A stretch of DNA of 64,000 nucleotides from contig NZ_KN322987.1 of assembly GCF_000774145.1 (NCBI RefSeq), positions 1,474,670 through 1,538,669 of the forward strand, read 5' to 3'. This DNA is from Pseudomonas mediterranea CFBP 5447 (GTDB lineage: Bacteria > Pseudomonadota > Gammaproteobacteria > Pseudomonadales > Pseudomonadaceae). Both the position numbers and the translations under genes were made by a program. Shown here piece by piece: positions 9,735 through 18,149 of the stretch (positions within the stretch are counted from its first letter, which is position 1; the number at the start of each line of letters is the position of its first letter). The notes under the pieces were generated by a model, which was not told the DNA's origin, did no database searches, and saw only the letters and a list, made by a program, of their open reading frames with translations.

Positions 9735-9866
9735 TGTGGCGAGGGAGCTTGCTCCCGCTGGGCTGCGCAGCAGCCCCAATCCAACCAACGCATGTCTATC
9801 TGACAAACCACACCAACCAGCCCACGACGGCTACGCCGCCGAACGGGAGCAAGCTCCCTCGCCACG
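9735..9866. repeat. REPIN of the GGCGAGGGAGCTTGCTCCC family
   Basis: Two inverted arms at 9735 and ending 9866, separated by about 80 bp including GGGCTGCGCAGCAGCCC. No gene is visible in 9644-10239: this REPIN, one REP arm and the DUF3077-type leader account for most of it. Confidence 0.85.
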
Positions 9867-10006
9867 GATTGCAGCCCGCTCCTACCCGCGTCGTATCTCC
9901 TGACTGCCAGACTTCCGGCGGGCTACCCAACCTTGCGCCTTTGCCTACAACTACGCCAGAATCCGCCCGCTTGTGCGCCCAGGCCCTGGCTCCTATCGTA
10001 ATCCCC

Positions 10007-10239
10007 GTCGCTGCACACTCAGCGACCGGGCTTGGCGGCCCGGAACACGAAAGGCGCAATACCCTCAAACATGATTGCAATGCCCCTGGCCTTGCATGCT
10101 CTTGTTATGACGGGTTGCGCAAGGATCCCCTCGGGGATGCCGGGTTCCTTTCGTTCCGGTCCGCCAACCTTGTGTAATCCGTCACCCCATCTGCTTGGCG
10201 GCAGACGGTGACGGTTCCTCTTACGAAAGGAGCACCACC
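10007..10239 (+). ncRNA. structured leader of the DUF3077-type gene (candidate cis-RNA)
   Basis: Series of hairpins before the start codon: GTCGCTG/CAGCGAC (10007-10013 with 10020-10026), CCGGGC/GCCCGG (10026-10031 with 10038-10043), ATCCCC/GGGGAT near 10126-10139, and a compound stem GTCACC/GGTGAC (10181-10186 with 10207-10212) enclosing TCTGC/GCAGA. The last stem ends 27 nt before the ATG. The structures are seen directly; that they act as RNA is inference. Confidence 0.45.
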
Positions 10240-10602
10240 ATGTTCAAGATCACCCCCAATCCTCCTGAAGCAGACCCCACCTCCCCCTACGCCGACGGCA
10301 TCAACGCCCAAAAACTCGACGCCGCCGCCAAACGTGCCCTGGATTTCTACCTATTACCGAAACCGGAAAAACCTGAAGCCACCACCCAACCGGGTCAGCT
10401 GTTCACCGTCGTAGAAGACGTCGACACCGAATGCCTGCTCGCCAACCTCAGCGAAACCCTGGCTTCGGCTGATGCGATGGTCAGTGACCTCGCATTCGAA
10501 CTGGATGGCTCTCGCCGCCACGTTGCCCTTGGCATTCAACAATTGATCGAGCTGAGTTCGTTACTGGCAAACCGGGCACTGGATAATGTTGATCCGCGGT
10601 AG
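10240..10602 (+). CDS. DUF3077/DUF6124-type small protein
   Basis: 120-residue cytoplasmic protein without signal peptide or membrane segment. The opening MFKITPNPPE and the AAKRALDFYL block are characteristic of a pseudomonad-restricted family that occurs in several copies per genome; I recognise it as DUF3077/DUF6124 from memory. The C-terminal half is a likely helical bundle (LANLSETLASADAMVSDLAFELDGSRRHVALGIQQLIELSSLLANRAL). AAAGGAG precedes the ATG. No function is known. It stands alone between REPINs. Confidence 0.85.
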   Translation: MFKITPNPPEADPTSPYADGINAQKLDAAAKRALDFYLLPKPEKPEATTQPGQLFTVVEDVDTECLLANLSETLASADAMVSDLAFELDGSRRHVALGIQQLIELSSLLANRALDNVDPR

Positions 10603-10677
10603 CGGTTAGCTTGTCTTAGTAAAAAAACCGGCGCATTGCGTAATATCAATCAGTTAAGGATCAAACGGCGCAAAACC

Positions 10678-10769
10678 TGTGGGAGCAATGCTTGCTCGCG
10701 ATAGCGACAGACCTGTCAACATTGTGGCTGACTGACTTACCGCAATCGCGAGCATGCTTTGCTCCCACA
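10678..10769. repeat. REPIN, diverged
   Basis: Inverted REP arms with variant bases (TGTGGGAGCAATGCTTGCTC and its partner). It fills part of the 403-bp gap between the DUF3077-type gene and the deacetylase gene; the rest holds promoter-region repeats. Confidence 0.85.
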
Positions 10770-10884
10770 GGAATCAGCCCTATTCACGACGATTCAGCTC
10801 CCAAGTAGATCTCTGGCTGAACCAGCTAGCAACGATTCGAAAGCCTGCCGAAGTTCCCTGCTCTTAACGTACCAGCGCCAAAGA

Positions 10885-10930
10885 GCCATTTCCGGTCAAA
10901 CCTTTTGGCCATTTCAATCCCCTTTTGGCC
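10885..10930 (+). promoter_or_regulatory. tandem direct repeats upstream of the deacetylase/polyamine genes
   Basis: CCTTTTGGCC occurs at 10901-10910 and 10921-10930, exactly 20 bp apart, and GCCATTTC occurs at 10885 and 10908. Such direct repeats on one face of the helix resemble AraC-family operators; the AraC gene at 8651-9643 is the nearest candidate. Confidence 0.45.
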
Positions 10931-11005
10931 TCTCCCACCGTTCTCCTGAACACCACCCGCCGCAAGACTATCCTCAACCGATCAGTCCCTTGCGGAGAAC
11001 AACAA

Positions 11006-12037
11006 ATGCTGACGATCTACTCAGACGATCACCACCTGCACCACGGCCGCTGTGAGCTCATGGACGGGCAGCTCATGCCCTGTTTCGAAATGCCCTCCCG
11101 CGCCGACCATGTACTGGAACGGGTCAAGGCTCGCGCGCTGGGCCCGGTGGAAGCGCCAAAGGACTTCGGCCTGGCGCCGATCCAGCGCATCCACACCCCC
11201 GCCTACCTGGAGTTCTTCAAAGGCGCCTGGGATCGCTGGGCAGAATACAACCGCGACGGCGACTTGCTGCCCTTCACCTGGCCGGCTCGCACCCTGCGCA
11301 CGGTCATCCCGCAGAGCCTGCATGGCCAACTCGGTTATTACAGCTTCGACGGTGGCGCGCCGATCACCGCCGGCACCTGGCAAGCGGCCTACAGTGCGGC
11401 CCAGGTCGCCCTCACCGCCCAGGCCGAAATCCAACGGGGCGCGCGCAGTGCTTTTGCACTGTGTCGGCCACCTGGGCATCACGCGGCCAGTGATCTTATG
11501 GGGGGTTATTGCTATCTCAACAACGCAGCCATCGCCGCCCAGGCCATTCTCGACCAGGGCCATCGGAAGGTGGCGATCCTCGATGTGGATTACCACCATG
11601 GCAATGGCACGCAGTCGATCTTCTATGAGCGCAGCGATGTGCTGTTCGCCTCGATCCATGGTCATCCGGAAGCCGAATTTCCATTCTTCCTCGGTTATGC
11701 GGACGAGCGCGGCGACGGCGCTGGGGAAGGCTTCAACTTCAACTACCCTTTGCCGGCCGGTTCAGGTTGGGACACCTGGAGTGCTGCGCTGGAACAGGCT
11801 TGTACTGAAACCCAACGCTACGACGCCGATGTCATCGTCGTCTCGCTGGGCGTGGACACGTTCAAGGACGATCCGATCTCGCAATTCAAGCTCGACAGCC
11901 CGGATTACCTGGCGATGGGCAAGCGCATCGCGGCACTCGGCAAACCGACGCTGTTCGTGATGGAAGGCGGTTATGCGGTGGCAGAAATCGGCATCAATGC
12001 CGTGAACGTTCTCGAAGGTTTTCAAAGCGCCCAATGA
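11006..12037 (+). CDS. histone-deacetylase-like acetylpolyamine amidohydrolase
   Basis: 343-residue zinc hydrolase of the arginase/deacetylase superfamily, probably removing acetyl groups from acetylpolyamines. Family motifs seen are CRPPGHHA, AILDVDYHHGNGTQ with Asp and His metal ligands, SLGVDTFKDDP with the third ligand, and FVMEGGYA. The start at 11006 follows TGCGGAGAAC. The next gene, 10 bp downstream, encodes a PotF-like polyamine-binding protein, which supports a polyamine substrate rather than another acetyl-amide. The exact substrate is inferred. Confidence 0.9.
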   Translation: MLTIYSDDHHLHHGRCELMDGQLMPCFEMPSRADHVLERVKARALGPVEAPKDFGLAPIQRIHTPAYLEFFKGAWDRWAEYNRDGDLLPFTWPARTLRTVIPQSLHGQLGYYSFDGGAPITAGTWQAAYSAAQVALTAQAEIQRGARSAFALCRPPGHHAASDLMGGYCYLNNAAIAAQAILDQGHRKVAILDVDYHHGNGTQSIFYERSDVLFASIHGHPEAEFPFFLGYADERGDGAGEGFNFNYPLPAGSGWDTWSAALEQACTETQRYDADVIVVSLGVDTFKDDPISQFKLDSPDYLAMGKRIAALGKPTLFVMEGGYAVAEIGINAVNVLEGFQSAQ

Positions 12038-12047
12038 GGAAAAAAGC

Positions 12048-13148
12048 ATGAAAAGACTCAAGCGTTTGATGGTTCCCGCCCTCTGTACCGCGCTGCTCTG
12101 TAGCGCCGCCCAGGCTGAAGAGCGGACTTTGCGCGTCTACAACTGGTTCGACTACATCACGCCCAAGGCCCTGGAAGACTTCAAGGCGCAGAACAGCCAG
12201 ATCAAGTTGGTCTACGACATCTTTGATACCAACGAGGCCCTGGAGGCGAAGTTGCTGACCGGCAACTCCGGCTATGACGTGGTGGTGCCTTCCAATGTGT
12301 TCCTTGCCAAGCAGATCGAGGCCGGTGTATTCCAGCCGCTGGATCGCAGCAAGTTGCCGAACTGGAATCACCTCGATCCCAAGTTGATGAAGTTGATCGA
12401 GGCCAACGATCCGGGCAACAAGTTCGCCGTCCCGTACATGTATGGGACCATTCTGATCGGCTTCAACCCGGACAAGGTCAAGGCGGCCCTGGGTGACAAC
12501 GCGCCCGTGGACAGTTGGGATCTGATCTTCAAGGAAGAGAACATCAGCAAGCTCAAGCAGTGCGGCGTGGCGCTGCTGGATTCGCCTTCGGAAATCCTGC
12601 CCCTGGCCCTGCAGCACCTGGGTTTGGACCCCAACAGTAAGAAACCGGCGGATTATGCCAAGGCCGAGGCCTTGATGATGAAGATCCGGCCGCATATCAC
12701 GTACTTCCACTCTTCCAAATACATGGCAGATATCGCCAATGGAGATATTTGTGTGGCGGTTGGGTATTCCGGGAGTTTTTCCCAGGCGGCCAATCGGGCC
12801 AAGGATGCCAAGAACGGCGTGACGGTGGACATGCGCCTGCCCAAGGAAGGCGCGCCGATCTGGTTCGACATGCTCGCCATTCCAAAAGGGGCGAAGAACC
12901 CGGATGACGCGTACACCTTCATCAACTACTTGCTGCAGCCAGAGGTGATTGCGCCGGTAAGTGATTTCGTGGGTTATCCGAATCCGAACAAGGATGCTAC
13001 CGAGAAGGTGGATCCGGCGATTCGTGGCAATCCCAATCTGTACCCGACGGAGGCGGCCATGGCGACGCTGTATACCTTGCAGCCTTTGCCAAGGGACGCC
13101 GAACGGGCGCGAACGCGTGCCTGGACCCGGATCAAGTCGGGGCAATGA
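12048..13148 (+). CDS. polyamine ABC transporter substrate-binding protein (PotF/SpuD-like)
   Basis: 366-residue periplasmic binding protein with a cleavable signal peptide (LMVPALCTALLCSAAQA). The mature start RTLRVYNWFDYITPKALEDF is the PotF-type putrescine/spermidine signature, and the ligand pocket region GYDVVVPSNVFLAKQIEAGVFQPLD is conserved. No permease or ATPase gene follows, so it either serves a transporter encoded elsewhere or acts as a partner of the deacetylase. It is followed by two REPINs. Confidence 0.92.
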   Translation: MKRLKRLMVPALCTALLCSAAQAEERTLRVYNWFDYITPKALEDFKAQNSQIKLVYDIFDTNEALEAKLLTGNSGYDVVVPSNVFLAKQIEAGVFQPLDRSKLPNWNHLDPKLMKLIEANDPGNKFAVPYMYGTILIGFNPDKVKAALGDNAPVDSWDLIFKEENISKLKQCGVALLDSPSEILPLALQHLGLDPNSKKPADYAKAEALMMKIRPHITYFHSSKYMADIANGDICVAVGYSGSFSQAANRAKDAKNGVTVDMRLPKEGAPIWFDMLAIPKGAKNPDDAYTFINYLLQPEVIAPVSDFVGYPNPNKDATEKVDPAIRGNPNLYPTEAAMATLYTLQPLPRDAERARTRAWTRIKSGQ

Positions 13149-13153
13149 TCAAG

Positions 13154-13229
13154 GAGCCTGCTCGCGGTGGGTCAGTCACCGGCAATGTTGGATGTGCCAA
13201 TGCCATCGCGAGCAGGCTCGCTCCCACAG
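13154..13229. repeat. REPIN with truncated left arm
   Basis: The left arm keeps only GAGCCTGCTCGCG, while the right arm is complete. The spacer is nearly the same as that of the next REPIN. Confidence 0.85.
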
Positions 13230-13272
13230 GTTCTGCGCCGAGCTTGAATATCAAGTTCACCGCCCATCCCAT

Positions 13273-13362
13273 TGTGGGAGCGAGCCTGCTCGCGATGGCG
13301 GTGGGTCAGTCACCGGCGACGTTGGATGTGCCGATGTCATCGCGAGCAGGCTCGCTCCCACA
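13273..13362. repeat. REPIN, complete
   Basis: Complete inverted pair 44 bp after the previous one, with a closely matching spacer, suggesting local duplication. Together with the hairpin at 13441 these fill the 348-bp gap before the large toxin-like gene. Confidence 0.9.
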
Positions 13363-13440
13363 GAGATTGGCATCGCCTGGCCCTTAACGACACGAGATAC
13401 ATAGTTACCACCTCCCCTGTTTCTTGCCCCACTAGCATGA

Positions 13441-13469
13441 GAATCCCGAAGCACTCAGCTTCGGGATTC
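13441..13469. other. perfect 12-bp hairpin in the leader of the giant toxin-like gene
   Basis: GAATCCCGAAGC pairs exactly with GCTTCGGGATTC around ACTCA, ending 27 nt before the start codon. There is no T-tract. It may be a terminator of upstream reading or a leader structure. Confidence 0.5.
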
Positions 13470-13496
13470 CATTCATCGCGAGACAGGGAGACTCAG

Positions 13497-16400
13497 ATGA
13501 CAGCCACCTCTATCACCACGATCCTCAAGGCCGACACCAACCCCAGGGACGCTATATTGAATCAGTTGCTCGCCGGACCCACGTATCCGGAGGTCGCGTC
13601 CATACTTCTGCGCGACGGCCTCAAGAAGCTCTACCCCACGCTGAATCTTGACCCGCACAACACCGTGGTCGGCGAGCCGAGCTGGGACATTGTCGACGAC
13701 GAGATCGTGCGACTTCCAACCCGCTATGAAACGCTCGCCGAGATGCTGGCCGGCCTGGTGAACGAAAAAAGCGATCCGATGCTGCTGATCGAAGGGTTGC
13801 ATTACCTGACCGAGCTACCACTGACATCCCCGAGTGTGCATTTGCCTGTGCGCATCGACCAGGTCGGGCGCCTGATCAATGAGCTGGTGCCGGCCATGTT
13901 GACGGCCTGTCAGGAGCAACAACTGGCGTACTGGAATGCATCCGTTGGCGATTCCGGCCCACGCTGGCATGAGCTCTCCAGTACCCTGCGCAGGGCGTGG
14001 AACGTCGGACGCATCGAGGGCTGGACGACGACTGAATGCGACATGGCCAGGCAACTATTCCATTACCCCGACCGCAAGGACCGCAAGGAGAGCGACCCTT
14101 ATGACACCCACGCGTATCTGATCGACGTCGACAAGGTGGATGGCCCGGAGGTGAAACGGCTGGGCGACAACTCGATCGTGGTCCTGATCGGCACCATCGA
14201 AGGCAAGGAAGTCATCCTCAAGTACTCGATCGTCAACGGTTACGAGAAGTTCGCTTCACAGCAGGCCCTGGGCCAGTCCCTCCCGCCCCATTTTGGTACG
14301 GCCAACTATCGCAAGATCCAGTGGCGACTGTTCGAGCCCGACGGCAACATTTTCGATCACAAGGCCTGCGGGATGATTGCCGAGCAGGTCAAGGTCATCG
14401 GGACCTCCCCGCAGACATGGGTGACCTACGAGCCTCCTGTCAACGGCGAAGAAGCCGATGAGGACGCGCTCGTGGCCTGGTTCCAGAGACAGATGCCCCA
14501 TTGGTTGCTGGAGGCCTCGCCGTCCGATCAGACGCTGTTTGCCCAGTACATGAAGAACCTGTCGATACTCAATCAATCCCATGCCGGCAAAACCTACCTG
14601 GATGGGATTCCTGCCATCAAGGACTACGCGTCAAGCGAGCTGAAGAAACAGATGGTTCTGGACCACCCCGATGCCTCAACGCTTGACCTGAATGAAATCG
14701 AGTTCGAGGTACGCAGCCCCGTGATCTGGGGAAGCTTCGTCGTGCCCGGAAAGATCGACACCACCCGCTTCACCCTGGTCGAACTCGCCTTGCAGAACCT
14801 GATCGCCCTTCCCCTGGGCGACAAAGCCGTCCAATCCCTGGGCGAGAACGAGCTGCCCGAATGGATGACCGTGGCGTACATCGAAAACCTCATCACCCAA
14901 GTCGATATCGGTCGCACTTACCTCGAGTTGGTAAAGGGCAAACTGCTCGACGACCCGGCAGAGTCGAGCCGCCGCGAAAAGTTGTACACCTCGCAATTGC
15001 GCATCCAGCTGCCGATGCTGGCGCTGGAATGCAAAATCCGTGGGGAAGGACGCCTGGACGATAGGGGGCACCGCTACGTCGCCGCACTCATGGAACCTGA
15101 TGAAGCCGATCGCCAGGTGGACGGAAAAACCATTGTCGTGCGCCAACTGGCCTTCGTGCCCGAACTGCAACTGGGTGACTCGGAAGACGTCGTGACCAAT
15201 ATGTTCGTCATCGGCCCCGAGGATGCGAGCGCCGGGCCTTGCCTGCTGTATCGCCCCATGCTGGAGCCGCAGTTGAGCCAGTACCCATCGTTCAGCAATC
15301 TGTTGTATGCGATCAGGCAAATCCCTTCGTTACGCCAATCGGTGCTGGCCTGGCTGCCTGACGGGGTGCGTAACGATTACGGCCGATTGGTTTTCCCGGA
15401 CCTGCTGCCCTCCCCTTGGGGCATCGTGTCGTTCGTGACCGACCCGTTGACCTCCTTGGCCTATAGTGGTCCCGTGAGTTTGACCGACAAAACCCTGGGG
15501 ACGGATTTCCTGCCACAGTTGTTCAAGGCCAATGCCGATGCCTTGGTCGAACTGGCCGATCGGCAATCGGTGTCCAACCAGGAAAATCGCTGGGAAACCT
15601 TCAAACGCGCGGGCTGGCTGATGTTCAACCTGACCTTGCCTTACCTGGGAACCGCCGTTGGTACCGCAGCCTGGCTCTGGCAAATCCTGGACGACGTCGA
15701 CACGTTGATGCAAAACAAACCAGAGGCCGATCGACCGGCCAAGTGGGAGGCGTTCACTGACCTGCTGCTGAACATCGCGCTGGCGATCATTACCCACGCC
15801 ATCGACCGCGCCAGGGCTGCCAGGAGTCCTCATCGGGTAAAAGCCCCGCCAGAGGTGCGCGAACTGGAAAACCTGCCAAAAACCCCACACAAACTGGTGA
15901 TAGAGCAACTCGGAGCGCTTCCGAGTACGTCGCTGCCGACCGAGCACTACGAGACCATCCGTTCCATTGGCGCCTTGATGGGCAGATCGCGGGAAAGCGC
16001 ACAGTTCATCGACACCTTCAGCATCGATGAACCCGCAGATCCGGGAGAGCTCCAAACCGAGGGCGTGCTCAGGGGGCTCTATGAGCAGACAGGTGACTGG
16101 TACGCGAAAATGGCGGGCAAGTGGTTCAGGGTACGGGTCGAAGGCGAGCTGGTCTCTATCGTCGACGGAAAAAATCCCGCCCGCGAGGGCCCTCCCCTGA
16201 TGGGTGATGCCCACGGCAAATGGCACATCGACACACGTCTGCGGTTACGTGGCGGCGGGTCCAAAGGCGTCAGGCAGAAAGTCATCGCCGACGCGCAACG
16301 GCGTCGGATCGATCTGCTAGCTGCACTGAATCAATTCGAAGCAAAGAAGCCGCAGAACCAGAAAGCGCTGACGATGCAGGCCGAGGCAATGGACGAAGCG

Positions 16401-18110
16401 TCGGGCGCGGCCAGGGAAATCAAGCGCGATGTGTATGTCGCCACGCTGAAAACCCAGCGAGAAAACTACGAGCAAGCGTTGAGAACTTTGATGGAATGGC
16501 CACTTTTCCAGTCAAGGCCCGACTACCCTCGCACCCGACTTGGTTACCTGAACGCCCAGGTCAACTTCACGTTCGCCGAGTTGGAAGCTCTCCAGGAACG
16601 CTTCATTCCGGCCTTGGACAAAGCCAAAGGCTTGATCACGTCCGGGGTGAAAGTGCTGGAACAACAGCACATTGACGCCGCCGAGAGCATGGTCAGCGTC
16701 GGTGACGACATGATCGAGCGCCTGGACTATATGGAGACGCGCTTCACCGAACTGAAGAACGTCGGCTATGAAGGTTTCGAATTCATCCGGCGGCACCGTA
16801 AGAAGATGCCGATCTATACGGCCGCCGACCTTCGCCTGATCAAGATCGATATGTTTCGTCACCTGTGCCTGACGCTGGAAAGTGTCGAGTCGATGCCCGA
16901 AGGCTGGGAAGCGCTCAACCAGGTTGTCGATAACGCCACGGTCGCGTACCAAAGCCTGCGCGACGCCATCGATGAGCGCAGCGTGATCCGGCTGGATGAG
17001 CGGATAGATGCATTCGGTAGCCTGGCCGAGCAGTTCGCCGCCATCGACGAACACCTCCACTACCTGAGTAACGAGTACAAGAGCAGCGTGCGTCAGCCCC
17101 AACTCGCCCGACTGCGCACGGGGATCGCTACGCTTGAACAATGGACGTTGCGTCATCTGGCGACCGCCCTCGACGAGAGAAGAGATCGGCGAAACGCTGG
17201 TTCCCCGTATGAGCAACGCCCCAGGCCGAGGAAAAAGTTCATCCGAGCGCGCTTCTGGGGCCTGGTCAGCGGCGAGCCGCGTTTATCCCGATCGATGGAG
17301 GAAACCGATTGGCTCGATGTGAAGAATCCGTTCTCGGGAGACATCATCGTCACGTTCCATCGCAAGGAAACCGGCGAATGGATCCCGCATATGAAACCCG
17401 ACGCCTCGACCTCCACCGTCCCGGCCTTGAACATCAGCATCACGAAGGGCAACGACCTGATCAACGGGCTGGCGGCGTTCAAGGCACAGATCGAGGAAAC
17501 CGTGAACCAGCCCAGCAAGACACCTGCCGGCATCGGGATGATCCTCAATGCCCACGCAGGCAGGATGGAGAAAGTCAGCGCGGCCATCAAGAAGGCCCTC
17601 GACCAGGCGCAAGGCGTGACCTCAAACGAAACGTTCGAACTGCCGCAAGAGCAGCGACGCGCGGCCGAAACCTTGCGCACCCAGCTCGAGAAGGAAGCGA
17701 GCGCCCTGTATGTCCTGGGTTTCGAAACCGTCCTGAATGTCATCAAACAACGCCCGCCGACCATGAGCAGCATCATATGGCTTAAAAGTCGGAACCTGAT
17801 TTCCATCACCAAACAGAAGAGCCGCCAACGTATCAAGTATCCACCCTACGGCTTTCTCGACCGGTATGAGATCAAGGACCTGAAAACCGGTAAAGCACTC
17901 TGGTTCGCGGACTTCCGTTACTCGACAAACTGGGTGCCGGCCTACACATTCCTGTCCGCACGCTTGAAAACAGTTGCCCAAGCCAATCACAGGACCACCG
18001 TCATCGCCGGCACCGAATCCCTCAACCAACGTCAACTGATCGACCATTACCGCGCTGAAATCGCCGTTGATCAGGCCAAGACCGTCTTCTTTCAAAAATC
18101 GCGTTCCTGA
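13497..18110 (+). CDS. giant dermonecrotic-toxin-domain (DUF6543-like) protein
   Basis: 1537-residue protein without a signal peptide. I recognise wording shared with Pseudomonas proteins annotated as dermonecrotic toxin domain or DUF6543: a GPCLLYRPML...LRQSVLAWLPDGVRNDY block near residues 580-625, and a C-terminal part with KYPPYGFLDRYEIKDLKTGKALWFADFRYS...YRAEIAVDQAKTVFF. Hydrophobic stretches at about 701-735 and 753-770 could be a membrane-inserting region; long helical and coiled-coil-like stretches follow (about 930-1230). The ATG at 13497 follows CAGGGAGA; the frame extends into the REPIN upstream but not plausibly as protein. No secretion gene, chaperone or immunity gene is adjacent. 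Toxin activity is inferred from family resemblance only. Confidence 0.75.
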   Translation: MTATSITTILKADTNPRDAILNQLLAGPTYPEVASILLRDGLKKLYPTLNLDPHNTVVGEPSWDIVDDEIVRLPTRYETLAEMLAGLVNEKSDPMLLIEGLHYLTELPLTSPSVHLPVRIDQVGRLINELVPAMLTACQEQQLAYWNASVGDSGPRWHELSSTLRRAWNVGRIEGWTTTECDMARQLFHYPDRKDRKESDPYDTHAYLIDVDKVDGPEVKRLGDNSIVVLIGTIEGKEVILKYSIVNGYEKFASQQALGQSLPPHFGTANYRKIQWRLFEPDGNIFDHKACGMIAEQVKVIGTSPQTWVTYEPPVNGEEADEDALVAWFQRQMPHWLLEASPSDQTLFAQYMKNLSILNQSHAGKTYLDGIPAIKDYASSELKKQMVLDHPDASTLDLNEIEFEVRSPVIWGSFVVPGKIDTTRFTLVELALQNLIALPLGDKAVQSLGENELPEWMTVAYIENLITQVDIGRTYLELVKGKLLDDPAESSRREKLYTSQLRIQLPMLALECKIRGEGRLDDRGHRYVAALMEPDEADRQVDGKTIVVRQLAFVPELQLGDSEDVVTNMFVIGPEDASAGPCLLYRPMLEPQLSQYPSFSNLLYAIRQIPSLRQSVLAWLPDGVRNDYGRLVFPDLLPSPWGIVSFVTDPLTSLAYSGPVSLTDKTLGTDFLPQLFKANADALVELADRQSVSNQENRWETFKRAGWLMFNLTLPYLGTAVGTAAWLWQILDDVDTLMQNKPEADRPAKWEAFTDLLLNIALAIITHAIDRARAARSPHRVKAPPEVRELENLPKTPHKLVIEQLGALPSTSLPTEHYETIRSIGALMGRSRESAQFIDTFSIDEPADPGELQTEGVLRGLYEQTGDWYAKMAGKWFRVRVEGELVSIVDGKNPAREGPPLMGDAHGKWHIDTRLRLRGGGSKGVRQKVIADAQRRRIDLLAALNQFEAKKPQNQKALTMQAEAMDEASGAAREIKRDVYVATLKTQRENYEQALRTLMEWPLFQSRPDYPRTRLGYLNAQVNFTFAELEALQERFIPALDKAKGLITSGVKVLEQQHIDAAESMVSVGDDMIERLDYMETRFTELKNVGYEGFEFIRRHRKKMPIYTAADLRLIKIDMFRHLCLTLESVESMPEGWEALNQVVDNATVAYQSLRDAIDERSVIRLDERIDAFGSLAEQFAAIDEHLHYLSNEYKSSVRQPQLARLRTGIATLEQWTLRHLATALDERRDRRNAGSPYEQRPRPRKKFIRARFWGLVSGEPRLSRSMEETDWLDVKNPFSGDIIVTFHRKETGEWIPHMKPDASTSTVPALNISITKGNDLINGLAAFKAQIEETVNQPSKTPAGIGMILNAHAGRMEKVSAAIKKALDQAQGVTSNETFELPQEQRRAAETLRTQLEKEASALYVLGFETVLNVIKQRPPTMSSIIWLKSRNLISITKQKSRQRIKYPPYGFLDRYEIKDLKTGKALWFADFRYSTNWVPAYTFLSARLKTVAQANHRTTVIAGTESLNQRQLIDHYRAEIAVDQAKTVFFQKSRS

Positions 18111-18117
18111 ATGCAAA

Positions 18118-18141
18118 GCCGGGCATCTGCTGATGCCCGGC
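18118..18141. terminator. hairpin between convergent genes
   Basis: Perfect 10-bp stem GCCGGGCATC/GATGCCCGGC with a TGCT loop between two convergent stop codons. No T-tract on either side. Confidence 0.5.
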
Positions 18142-18149
18142 ACCACGCC

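Noticed and set aside
13272..13496. N-terminal extension of the toxin-like frame into the REPIN region
   Set aside because: The extension is a translation of a REPIN and a hairpin; a good ribosome site lies before 13497.
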